Of a DNA stretch of 64,000 nt, positions 51,180-58,986 are shown piece by piece. Positions within the stretch are counted from its first letter, which is position 1; the number at the start of each line of letters is the position of its first letter. The notes beneath the pieces were generated by a model. It saw only the letters and a list, made by a program, of their open reading frames with translations, was not told the DNA's origin and did not search any database. The stretch comes from an uncultured Nitrosospira sp. (GTDB lineage Bacteria; Nitrospirota; Nitrospiria; Nitrospirales; Nitrospiraceae), in NCBI GenBank assembly GCA_900696515.1, contig CAADGK010000015.1, forward strand, positions 62,001-126,000, given 5' to 3'. The position numbers and the translations under genes were made by a program.

Positions 51180-52739
51180 ATGTGGGAAATCACCGATCAC
51201 GGTATGGATAGAAAACCGATAGTGGATTCTCAGCACGATCTCTCTCCGGTTGCCGCAGCACCGCGACTGTCCAAGTCGAAGTTTCTCTCCGGATTGCAAT
51301 GTCACAAACGACTCTATTTGGAAATTCATCAGCCCGCGTTGGCGACGCCGCCTGATGCGTCGATGCAGGCGATCTTGGATATGGGTACGGAGATCGGTGT
51401 CCTGGCGCAGCAGCACTTTCCCGGCGGCGTTCTTGTCAAAGCAGGATTCCGTCAACGAGAGGCGGCAATTGCAGAGACGGCTGCGCTGCTTGAAGATCCC
51501 ACGATTCCCGCCATCTTTGAGGGAGCGTTTGAGCACAACGGGGTGCTGGTCCGTGTCGATATTCTCGAGCGTGTTCAGAACGGTTCGGAGGGATCGCCTT
51601 TCTGGCGTCTGATCGAAGTAAAGTCATCAACCAGGGTGAAAGATGTGCATCTCGATGATTTGTCGATTCAGAGCGCTGTGGTGCAAGGTTCCGGAGTAAA
51701 CCTGGAAGCGATCTGCCTGATGCACATCAATACAGGCTATCGTTACGATGGCGGAGTGGTTGACCTACAGGCACTCTTTTCAGTCGAACATGTTTCGGAG
51801 GCAGTGGCGGCCAGACGAATGCTGGTGCCGGAACGACTGGCTGCCATGAAGGCCATGTTGTCGTGGGCACAGGTTCCACCGATCGAGCCGGATCAGCATT
51901 GCCATAGTCCCTATGAATGTCCCTTCTGGGCCCACTGTACCAAGGACAAACCGCCACGCTGGATTTATCACCTGCCGGGGAAGAAAGAGATGGTCGGTCA
52001 GCTGGTCCGGCAGGGGGTCACGACGATCGACGAGATTCCGGAGGGAACCCGACTGTCGGATGCACAGCAAAAGGTCAAGCACAATGTGGAATGGGTTTCA
52101 TCGGAATTGGGCTCACTGCTTCGTTCTCTCCGGTATCCCATTCACCATCTCGATGCGGAAACCGTGATGTTGGCCGTTCCACGGTTTCCCTCCACCAGAC
52201 CCTATCAGGCCCTCCCGGTTCAATGGTCCAATCACATTGAACTCGAATCCGGCGAGGTTCTGCATCAGGAGTTTCTCCACTCCGAGGCATCTGAGCCACG
52301 CCGGCGTTGGGCCGAGGCCTTGATCGAGTCCGTCGGTGAGTCCGGCAGCATCTTGGTGTATTCTGCGTATGAAGCCGGGCTCATTCGCCAACTGGCGGAC
52401 ACGTTTCCTGAGTTCAAATCCGCCTTTCGAGAGATCGGGAAACGCTTGTGGGATCTGCTGCCTGTGATCAAGGACCACTACTATCATCCTGCCTTTAACG
52501 GATCCTATTCGATCAAATCGGTCTTGCCGGCGGTGGTGCCAGCGCTTGGGTATAGTGACCTGGCAATTCAAGAAGGCGGGCATGCAGCGGCGGAGTATTA
52601 TCGGATGGTCTTTGTCGAAACTGACTGGGTGGAGCGGGAGACCATACGGGAGGCGCTGTTGCGCTATTGTGCTCGAGATACCTTGGCGATGGTGGAATTG
52701 CGGCGGGTGCTCAAAGGGAAGGCTGAGCGTCATATCTGA
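51180..52739 (+). CDS. DUF2779 protein with Cas4-like and DEDD-type nuclease regions
   Basis: This encodes 519 residues. The N-terminal half has Cas4-like features: SKFLSGLQCHKRLYL, RVDIL followed by LIEVKSSTRVKD (PD-(D/E)xK core), and a Cys trio C-x5-C-x5-C (HCHSPYECPFWAHC) that with the first Cys could hold an Fe-S cluster. The C-terminal DUF2779 part has HLDAET, a helical middle, and YCARDTLAM, resembling a DEDD 3'-5' exonuclease active site. The combination suggests DNA or RNA processing. The ATG at 51180 is chosen, with 51204 as an alternative. No CRISPR locus is nearby. Confidence 0.82.
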   Translation: MWEITDHGMDRKPIVDSQHDLSPVAAAPRLSKSKFLSGLQCHKRLYLEIHQPALATPPDASMQAILDMGTEIGVLAQQHFPGGVLVKAGFRQREAAIAETAALLEDPTIPAIFEGAFEHNGVLVRVDILERVQNGSEGSPFWRLIEVKSSTRVKDVHLDDLSIQSAVVQGSGVNLEAICLMHINTGYRYDGGVVDLQALFSVEHVSEAVAARRMLVPERLAAMKAMLSWAQVPPIEPDQHCHSPYECPFWAHCTKDKPPRWIYHLPGKKEMVGQLVRQGVTTIDEIPEGTRLSDAQQKVKHNVEWVSSELGSLLRSLRYPIHHLDAETVMLAVPRFPSTRPYQALPVQWSNHIELESGEVLHQEFLHSEASEPRRRWAEALIESVGESGSILVYSAYEAGLIRQLADTFPEFKSAFREIGKRLWDLLPVIKDHYYHPAFNGSYSIKSVLPAVVPALGYSDLAIQEGGHAAAEYYRMVFVETDWVERETIREALLRYCARDTLAMVELRRVLKGKAERHI

Positions 52740-52792
52740 GTTCAGGCTTATGCGGTGCTATCAACATGGGAACACTCACTGGGGTGTGAGTG

Positions 52793-52830
52793 GAGCAAGC
52801 TCCATGTGGCGGAGAGGGCGGGAATTCGAA
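52793..52830. repeat. Partial duplicate of the tRNA-Ser 3' end and flank
   Basis: These 38 bases match 52957-52993, which covers the 3' end of tRNA-Ser(CGA), including the encoded CCA, plus flanking sequence (GAGCAAGCTC on one side and TGGCGGAGAGGG in common), with only a few differences. The rest of the tRNA is not duplicated here. This could be an attachment-site-like remnant or a local segmental duplication. Confidence 0.6.
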
Positions 52831-52862
52831 GTCGCGACCGCAAGGATTGCTCACGCTCCTGC

Positions 52863-52882
52863 CGAGGGGGCCAGCCCCCTCG
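52863..52882. other. GC-rich perfect hairpin
   Basis: CGAGGGGG and CCCCCTCG form an eight-base perfect stem with a CCAG loop between the tRNA-Ser gene and its partial duplicate. No T-run follows on either strand, so its role as a terminator is doubtful. The surrounding 52740-52970 interval has no protein gene. Confidence 0.4.
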
Positions 52883-52970
52883 TAAGCTCCCCACGCGGGG
52901 GAAGGCATCGGTGGTGTTTATCCCGTCGCCAGGATCAAAGGCATAGGCTCCGGGTCGAGCAAGCTCTGTA

Positions 52971-53060
<90 letters not shown>

Positions 53061-53185
53061 GTTCCGGTAGATCGTCGGCTGGTTTGAATATCGAGCAGGT
53101 GAGAATAACGTGCTCGATGAGTGTGCCGAGCTTACCGTGCTGCGTGGCGTTTTGCAATGGCTTTGGTGTCTCCCCGCAAGTGGTC

Positions 53186-54391
53186 TCACCGAGAACAGTC
53201 GAGCCACGTTGTAGAGGTGGGGAACGACAACTCGGTCAATTCGGCTTTCTCAAGCCCTCGCTTGACCATTCCGGCGACATCCAGCGTGTGCTCAATTCTC
53301 AGCACATCGTCCAGACGAGTCTTGGTGCTGGGGTGAGGCGGCACGAAGAGTTTGCAGCAATCCTGGTCTGGTTCGATGGAGGTCTCATAGGTGCCGAGCC
53401 GTCTGGCCTCGTCGATGATCTCACGCTTGTCCATGCCGATCAGGGGTCGGAGGATCGGCAGTTCCGCTGCGTCTTCAATCGCACAGATATTCTGGGGTGT
53501 CTGTGAGGCCACTTGGCCCAGGCTGTCGCCGGTCACCAAGGCCCAACAGCGTTCCCGCCTAGCCAGCTCCTCAGTAATCCGTATCATCGTTCGTCGATAC
53601 AGGACGATCCGGAACGGTGCCGGCGCGCTCAGGACGATCTCACGCTGAATTTCTCCAAACGGGACGACATAGAGACGTGAGTGATACTGATAGTGGGTCA
53701 GCGTCTGTACAAGGTCACGGACCTTCTCCTCAGATGCTCGGCTGACCAACGGTCGACCGGAAAAGTGAATGAACGAGGCTTGGCAGCCCCGTTTGATCAG
53801 CCGGTAGGCGGCGACCGGCGAGTCGATCCCTCCTGAAATCAGGCACGCCACGTTTCCACTGACACCGGTCGGCATGCCTCCCGGGCCTTCGACTTTTTCT
53901 GCCGAGCAAAAGGCTTCCTTCGTCAGGAGTTCGATGTAGACGGTCAAGTCCGGGTGTTTCAGACTGACTTTTTTGCCGGTTTTCTCACAAATGGTTGCGC
54001 CGACGGATTTTTCAATATCCATCGAGGTCAACGTCAATCGCTTATCGGCTCGTTTCGCGGTGACGCGAAAGGTCTGGAACGATTTGGCCTCCAGCTCGGC
54101 AACCGCAGCCGCGGAGAGCGCCTCAAGATCCGGGTTTCCTAACCGCAGCGGAATCACGCGCCCCAGCGAGAAGTTCGCAATGCCGCACACGCGACCAAGC
54201 CGATCTCGAACAAGATCCACGTCCGTGTCCGGGGGAAGGTCAATGCGGACGCGGCTATGGAGGTTCTGGACTTGCCGAATGCCCAAATCCCTCAGGGCCG
54301 TTCGAATGTTCATGATGAGGCGTTGCTCGAAGTAGTCCCGATTGTGACCCTTCAAGGCGAGTTCGTGATAATGGGCGATGGCGCAGCGCAT
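53186..54391 (-). CDS. thiI: tRNA 4-thiouridine synthase ThiI (without rhodanese domain)
   Basis: This encodes 401 residues. ThiI uses ATP and a sulfur carrier to make 4-thiouridine at position 8 of tRNAs. An N-terminal ferredoxin-like and THUMP domain is followed by the PP-loop SGGIDS (residues 186-191) and GQVASQTPQNICAIEDAA. The end of the E. coli protein, a rhodanese domain, is absent, so the final sulfur transfer may depend on another protein. A CC pair (DQDCCKL) is near residue 345. The start overlaps a purine-rich repeat and has no Shine-Dalgarno. Confidence 0.93.
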   Translation of the reverse strand: MRCAIAHYHELALKGHNRDYFEQRLIMNIRTALRDLGIRQVQNLHSRVRIDLPPDTDVDLVRDRLGRVCGIANFSLGRVIPLRLGNPDLEALSAAAVAELEAKSFQTFRVTAKRADKRLTLTSMDIEKSVGATICEKTGKKVSLKHPDLTVYIELLTKEAFCSAEKVEGPGGMPTGVSGNVACLISGGIDSPVAAYRLIKRGCQASFIHFSGRPLVSRASEEKVRDLVQTLTHYQYHSRLYVVPFGEIQREIVLSAPAPFRIVLYRRTMIRITEELARRERCWALVTGDSLGQVASQTPQNICAIEDAAELPILRPLIGMDKREIIDEARRLGTYETSIEPDQDCCKLFVPPHPSTKTRLDDVLRIEHTLDVAGMVKRGLEKAELTELSFPTSTTWLDCSR

Positions 54392-54430
54392 GTTAAGGGT
54401 GAAGGGGAAGGGGTGAATGGTGAGGGGTGC
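54383..54430. repeat. Purine-rich repeat at the 3' side of the four-helix-bundle gene
   Basis: The plus strand reads GTTAAGGGTGAAGGGGAA, then GGGGTGAATGGTGAGGGGTG, covering the start of thiI and the end of the four-helix-bundle gene. It is related to the tract after deoB and to the copy at 54806-54833, which is in the opposite orientation. Confidence 0.6.
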
Positions 54431-54800
54431 GTCTTTGAGATTTTGCAGCCCTCACATGTTTGATAAGACCTGTGAGAAGTTTATCGATGCGGTTCATTTT
54501 GGCGTCAAGCTTGCTCCATTGGCTTTCGGGTAGAAGGTTCAGCCGTGTGGCAACTTCAAGTTGAGTGTCGAGCTCGCTCAATGAAGCTTGGGCAATATGC
54601 AGAAAATTAGCAAACTCCTTCTTTGTTTGCCTTGCGGCTCCTTCAGCGATGTTACTGGCGACACTCAAGGCTGCTCGGCGCATTTGGTTGGAAAGCTGGA
54701 AGAGATGTTCCTTCGAAAACTCGTCGGTTGTATGATACACGATGAGGGTGAGATCGATTGCTTCTCGCCAGGCATCAAGTTTCTTATGAGGCTTTTCCAC
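54393..54800 (-). CDS. Four-helix-bundle (S23-like) protein
   Basis: This encodes 135 residues of the four-helix-bundle family found in 23S rRNA intervening sequences and as Avd-like accessory proteins: KLDAWREAIDLTLIVYHTTDEF, SNQMRRAALSVASNIAEGAARQTKKEFANFLHIAQASLSELDTQLE, in pieces typical of the family. The C-terminal 15 residues (PHHSPLPLHP) are encoded by a purine-rich repeat and are not part of the fold. Matching repeat sequence lies beyond its start at 54806-54833, so the gene looks like an insertion. Confidence 0.82.
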   Translation of the reverse strand: MEKPHKKLDAWREAIDLTLIVYHTTDEFSKEHLFQLSNQMRRAALSVASNIAEGAARQTKKEFANFLHIAQASLSELDTQLEVATRLNLLPESQWSKLDAKMNRIDKLLTGLIKHVRAAKSQRRTPHHSPLPLHP

Positions 54801-54805
54801 TACAA

Positions 54806-54833
54806 CAACCCTTCACTCCTGACTCCTCACCCC
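54806..54833. repeat. Purine-rich repeat at the 5' side of the four-helix-bundle gene
   Basis: On the minus strand the sequence is GGTGAGGGGTGAGGAGTCAG, followed by GAGTGAAGGG. It forms the end of trxB, encoding its last Gly-Glu-Gly and stop, and precedes the four-helix-bundle gene. With the tract at 54383-54430 it brackets that gene in inverted orientation. Confidence 0.6.
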
Positions 54834-55747
54834 TCACCGGCTTCAAGAAACCGCTCCGCATCGATCGCGGCCATGCAGCCGGATCCGGCGGCGGTCACCG
54901 CTTGGCGATACGTGGAGTCCTGAACGTCTCCGGCGGCGAAGACGCCCGGCACACTTGTGGTCGTGCCCTTGTGGGTTCGGATATATCCCTTTCCGTCCAT
55001 GTCGAGTTGACCGGTGAAGAGAGTCGTGTTCGGCCGATGGCCGATGGCAACGAAGACTCCTTCGCATACAAGATCCGTCGTCTTGCCGGTGACGATATTC
55101 TTCAGGCGTACACCGGTGACCACTTCATTCCCAAGGATATCTTCGACCACGGAGTTCCATACAAAGGCAATCTTCTCGTTCTTCATGGCCCGTTCCTGCA
55201 TGATTTTCGACGCGCGCAGCTTGTCGCGCCGATGCACGATCGAAACTTTGGTGGCGAACTTGGTGAGGAAGATGGCTTCTTCCATCGCGCTGTCTCCACC
55301 GCCGACCACCACAAGCTCTTTCTGGCGAAAGAAGAACCCGTCGCAGGTGGCGCAGGTGGACACCCCGCGGCCTGTCAGTCGCTTCTCGTTCGGCAGACCG
55401 ATAGGAATGGCTGAGGCGCCCGTGGCGATGATGAGGGTCTTGGCTTCCACGGTCTCGTCGGCATCAATAGTAAGCTTGAATGGCCGAGTTTTAAGATCGA
55501 CGGCAGTCACATCGCCAGTCCTAAACCCTGTGCCAAACCGTTCGGCTTGAGCCCGCATGTCCTTCATCAGCTCCGGTCCCATGATGCCCTTCGCGAATCC
55601 GGGGTAGTTTTCCACTTCCGTCGTGGTCGTGAGTTGTCCTCCGGATTGCCAGCCTTCGATGAGCAGGGGGGACAGATTCGCTCGTGCGGTATAGATCGCA
55701 GCAGTGAGCCCTGCTGGACCGGAACCGATGATCACTACGTTACGCAT
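54827..55747 (-). CDS. trxB: Thioredoxin-disulfide reductase
   Basis: This encodes 306 residues. TrxB transfers electrons from NADPH through FAD and a CATC disulfide (C132 and C135) to thioredoxin. The FAD motif [16 protein letters not shown], the NADPH motif [13 protein letters not shown] and the [27 protein letters not shown] segment are present. The last residues (EAGEG) come from the purine-rich repeat. It is followed by the four-helix-bundle gene, 26 bases downstream. Confidence 0.97.
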   Translation of the reverse strand: MRNVVIIGSGPAGLTAAIYTARANLSPLLIEGWQSGGQLTTTTEVENYPGFAKGIMGPELMKDMRAQAERFGTGFRTGDVTAVDLKTRPFKLTIDADETVEAKTLIIATGASAIPIGLPNEKRLTGRGVSTCATCDGFFFRQKELVVVGGGDSAMEEAIFLTKFATKVSIVHRRDKLRASKIMQERAMKNEKIAFVWNSVVEDILGNEVVTGVRLKNIVTGKTTDLVCEGVFVAIGHRPNTTLFTGQLDMDGKGYIRTHKGTTTSVPGVFAAGDVQDSTYRQAVTAAGSGCMAAIDAERFLEAGEG

Positions 55748-55793
55748 GGTGAGGACTGTATCACAGGCTTGGAATGGGACGGTAGCAGGATGT

Positions 55794-56366
55794 TTATGGT
55801 TTGGCCGAGATTAGCACGTAGTGCAATTCGCTCTGCAGCCCGAGCCGTTCCGTCCAAGACCAGAGGTAGTTGAGGTCGAGTTGTAGGTTGGGATTTTTAA
55901 TGATACTCATCGCGTCTTCAAAATCATGAGGTCGGCTCGCTTTAATCTTCATCAAAATGAGGTCCTCGGGTCCGCATACCCAGGTCTGAATCTCGAGGAT
56001 TGTGAAGGGCTGTCGTCTTCACAGCGTTTCCTCCTCCTGCTTGTCTGCGACAAAGAGGATATCGAGTGGGATACTTTGAAACGATGGGTGAAGGAACCGG
56101 TTTGCCCGATCAGCTGCAAGTGGGTTTTGATCCAGCCAATTCCGGTCTACTTTAAAGCCTTTCTCGTTTAAGGAGTTCACCAGCCGCGTGCGCTGCGACT
56201 CTTCAGCCACCATCAGAAAATCAATATCCTTGGTGGAACGAATCCGACCCCATGCACCGAGCGCCAAAGCGCCCACCAGACAGTAGGGTGGAGGGGGCGT
56301 GGGCAAGGAACCTAAAATGGTGCGCAGAAAATGCTCAAGTGATTCTCTGGCAGGCTGATCTGTCAT
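55794..56366 (-). pseudogene. AbiEii-like nucleotidyltransferase with in-frame TGA
   Basis: The frame from ATG 56366 has the nucleotidyltransferase pattern YCLVGALALGAWGRIRSTKDIDFL (D-x-D) and LDILFVADK, then a TGA at 56019-56021. Downstream, in the same frame, the family continues: QPFTILEIQTWVCGPEDLILMKIKASRPHDFEDA, ending at 55794. So one nonsense codon separates two well-conserved parts. The gene is probably a dead AbiEii-like toxin component. Stop-codon readthrough or a base error is possible. The upstream small gene overlaps it by 32 bases. Confidence 0.75.
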
Positions 56367-56592
56367 TTCGATTGGAAATAGCTGACATCTCAAAAGGAGG
56401 AGGGACAGGCATCGGATCATGACCCAATGCCAGTTTCATGTCGCGTTCAAGCGCTCGATGAGCATCCGAGAGCCGGCACACTTGAAGGATGCCCTCTTCG
56501 GGGGTTGTGGGGTAGTCGGTTGGGCTGATTTGCGCGGCGCTCACATGCAGCTTGCGCAACCAGATGGGCGGATCGTCGGGATCAATCGGCAT
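56335..56592 (-). CDS. Hypothetical 85-residue protein upstream of the nucleotidyltransferase
   Basis: From ATG 56592 the frame encodes MPIDPDDPPIWLRKLHVSAAQISPTDY, TTPEEGILQVCRLSDAHRALERDMKLALG and a Pro-rich end. I do not recognise the family; it has no helix-turn-helix and no transmembrane segment. The frame is open upstream, but the internal ATG is favoured because the start then fits a plausible short protein. Its end overlaps the AbiEii-like frame, so it could be the antitoxin-like partner or an unrelated gene of the same operon. Confidence 0.55.
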   Translation of the reverse strand: MPIDPDDPPIWLRKLHVSAAQISPTDYPTTPEEGILQVCRLSDAHRALERDMKLALGHDPMPVPPPFEMSAISNRNDRSACQRIT

Positions 56593-56647
56593 GGCATATG
56601 ATAACGCAGATCGAAGGAAAAACCCATCGAGGAATGATGAGTAGGAG

Positions 56648-57274
56648 CTACGTGATCGGGGGAGATTCGGATGATGCCAGTTTAGAGAGTGCCTTGAAAA
56701 CATCCCGTACCCGCCTCCTACCAGCTGCACGCGGTAATGTTCCGTCAATGACCATATCGGCCTTGCGGATCTTTTGTGACAGCGGCATTTGGCTGCGAAT
56801 GCGTCGGAGTGACTCAGTCCGACTGAGGCCGTTCCGTTTCTTCAGGCGGGCGATCTGAGTCTTCTGATCGGCCGTGACGACGATGATCTTGTCTACTCGT
56901 TTATCGATGCCCCCTTCGAAGAGTAGCGGGACATCATAGATCACCACTGCGCTCGGATCTTCTGTTGCCGCCTCTCTGGTCAGCCGACGCTGTTCTAGGG
57001 CCACGCGGGGATGGACGAGCCGTTCGAGCATCCGCCGTTTCGCCGGATGACGGAAGACGATGGCTCCGAGGGCTTGTCGGTTGATCGTTCGGTCAGGGTT
57101 CAAGATGGACTTTCCAAAGTGACGAATAATATCTCGCCAGGCCGGTTTGGCAGGCTGGACAACGTCTCGTGCCAATGCATCGGCATCGATGACAACGGCC
57201 CCGCATTGTTGGAACATTCTTGCGACGGTACTTTTCCCGGTAGCAACCCCGCCTGTGAGTCCCGTGAGGATCAT
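56648..57274 (-). CDS. coaE: Dephospho-CoA kinase
   Basis: This encodes 208 residues. CoaE phosphorylates the 3' position of dephospho-CoA, the last step in coenzyme A synthesis. The P-loop is GGVATGKST near residues 7-15, and DADALARDV, then DVPLLFEGG follow as expected. The ATG at 57274 gives MILTGLTGG, the usual family N-terminus; further in-frame codons lie upstream. It is divergent from the beta-helix gene. Confidence 0.94.
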   Translation of the reverse strand: MILTGLTGGVATGKSTVARMFQQCGAVVIDADALARDVVQPAKPAWRDIIRHFGKSILNPDRTINRQALGAIVFRHPAKRRMLERLVHPRVALEQRRLTREAATEDPSAVVIYDVPLLFEGGIDKRVDKIIVVTADQKTQIARLKKRNGLSRTESLRRIRSQMPLSQKIRKADMVIDGTLPRAAGRRRVRDVFKALSKLASSESPPIT

Positions 57275-57343
57275 AGCGGCCGAGCTTATCATGCGCGAGA
57301 GTAGGCGACAAACTGAGATTGACATCCCCCGTTCTCCGCTTGT

Positions 57344-58378
57344 ATGAATTTTGTCATGGATCGAATTTTGTTGATCGTCGTCTGTTCCGCACTTTGCGCC
57401 GGGGTCGCTGTGGCCGGGACGGAGGGCTCTGTGCCAGGTCCACGGACCATTACGGTGGCACTGGACGGTTCAGGTGATTTTTCGTCGCTGCAAGAGGCGG
57501 TTGACAGTGCGGGGAAGGGTGACACGGTGTTTATTACAGCCGGAGTCTACCCGCAAGACCTCACCATTCATAGTAAGGAAAAGGTCAAGATTGTCGGTGC
57601 CGGAGTTGACAAGGTTGTTCTCCAAGGGCGGGGGCAGATGGTGGGTGTGCTCCACGTGGGGAAATGGCCGTATGGCGCAACGGATATTGAGATCAGCGGT
57701 CTGACGATCAATGAGCATGGGGGGCATGCGCTTGGGGTTTTTAATGGGAACCGCATCGTACTCCGTCAGCTTCATGTGAAGGGCATGGTCTTCAGCCAAC
57801 AGGTCCAAGATGTCCGAATAGAAGACAGTGTTATCGGTGGCAGCGAGACCACCGGCCTGCACTTTTCAGACTCCCACGCCGTTCTGGTTGGGAATGTTAT
57901 CCATGATAACGATTATGGGGTCAACGTCACCGGGAAGTCCTCGGTTCGACTTGAGCGCAATGTCATTACGAGAAGTCTGTTTGAGGCGGTCGTCATCGGT
58001 GATCAGTCTGCCGCGGTGCTAGCGAACAATACCCTGGTGAAGAACGGCGGTGGCGCAACATTTCTTGGTGCCTCACGGATCGAGGCCATGGGGAACATTG
58101 TGAGCTTCAATAAGGTCGGCTTTCTGTTTGCTCCGTCGAGTCAGGCGAGGGGGGGGTACAACCTTCTCTTCAACACTGAGGCCGACTATATGCGAGCCGG
58201 TTCGCCGAATCGTCCGGCTCCGGAACTGAAAGCTGCCACCGATATCTTTGCGGATCCCCGTTTTGTTGATGCCGAGCACAATGACTTTCATCTACGGCAT
58301 GACTCCACGCTTCTCGATGTGGGCGGGTTTCCTTATCTTGGCGCACTTCCCCCTCGTCGACCTGTATTCAATCAGTAG
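57344..58378 (+). CDS. Secreted right-handed beta-helix protein
   Basis: This encodes 344 residues. The signal peptide runs to about residue 25 (CAGVAVAGT). The mature part has a pectin-lyase-like beginning (TVALDGSGDFSSLQEAVDSA, GDTVFITAGVY) and parallel beta-helix coils with repeated V-x-GN-V-I-x-x-N-x-x-GV steps. No catalytic residues of pectate lyase are apparent, so it may bind or modify carbohydrate or serve as a scaffold (NosD/DUF1565-like). ATG 57344 opens the frame with a second start at 57356. Confidence 0.82.
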   Translation: MNFVMDRILLIVVCSALCAGVAVAGTEGSVPGPRTITVALDGSGDFSSLQEAVDSAGKGDTVFITAGVYPQDLTIHSKEKVKIVGAGVDKVVLQGRGQMVGVLHVGKWPYGATDIEISGLTINEHGGHALGVFNGNRIVLRQLHVKGMVFSQQVQDVRIEDSVIGGSETTGLHFSDSHAVLVGNVIHDNDYGVNVTGKSSVRLERNVITRSLFEAVVIGDQSAAVLANNTLVKNGGGATFLGASRIEAMGNIVSFNKVGFLFAPSSQARGGYNLLFNTEADYMRAGSPNRPAPELKAATDIFADPRFVDAEHNDFHLRHDSTLLDVGGFPYLGALPPRRPVFNQ

Positions 58379-58455
58379 AAAATCCATTAAAAGCAACGGG
58401 ATAGCCGGGTGTGCTTCTCGCGGGGATGGGTCTGCTATCCTTTGAGGCGAGTACG

Positions 58456-58716
58456 ATGCCTTCCAGTGCGCTTTCTGGCTCAAGTAACGGCTCGAGCGTG
58501 CCGAGAAAGATTCAACCAGGAGGTCGTCCATTGGCTAGTTTCCGAAGCAACCTCGAAAAACTTTCCGGTGAGGCTATTCCCTCACTCATGGACATGGAGT
58601 CAGGGAAATTAGTCGGCGCGGTGCTTCCCATGTCCGAACAGGCGCAGATTCAGATGCGGAACAGTATTGAAGTGATTGAGTACCTCCTAAACCAGGAACA
58701 AGTGATCTGGAGTTGA
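58456..58716 (+). CDS. Hypothetical 86-residue protein
   Basis: This encodes 86 residues. The N-terminal third is Ser-rich and likely disordered (MPSSALSGSSNGSSVP), followed by a helical part (ASFRSNLEKLSGEAIPSLMDME, QAQIQMRNSIEVIEYLLNQEQVIW). GAGG eight bases upstream supports ATG 58456. I do not recognise the family. It lies 77 bases after the beta-helix gene on the same strand. Confidence 0.5.
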   Translation: MPSSALSGSSNGSSVPRKIQPGGRPLASFRSNLEKLSGEAIPSLMDMESGKLVGAVLPMSEQAQIQMRNSIEVIEYLLNQEQVIWS

Positions 58717-58805
58717 GTATCTGAGCCTCGCCCTACCGTCGTCCCTTCCTGTGTATTCTCAGGTTCCACGAAACGTAGTCCTCTCCTGCAAAGCTGACCC
58801 TACAC

Positions 58806-58832
58806 CGAGCAGTATTGTGGCAGGACTGCTCG
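58806..58832. other. Inverted repeat in the leader of the glucosidase gene
   Basis: CGAGCAGT (58806-58813) and ACTGCTCG (58825-58832) are perfect inverted repeats around an 11-base loop, in the 270-base gap before the glucosidase gene. No T-run follows. It could be a weak terminator or a binding site. Confidence 0.35.
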
Positions 58833-58986
58833 TGGTCTATTCCGGGCAATTCAGACAATAGAACAAACGACCGAAGAGGGACTTGGGTTGAAGTGCTCCG
58901 ACGGGGCACGCGCTTGATTCCGTGGTTGTTTGGGCGCATCGTAGCCGTCGTGCACTACTAGCGGGCGTGAGACGCACGGAGTCCCT

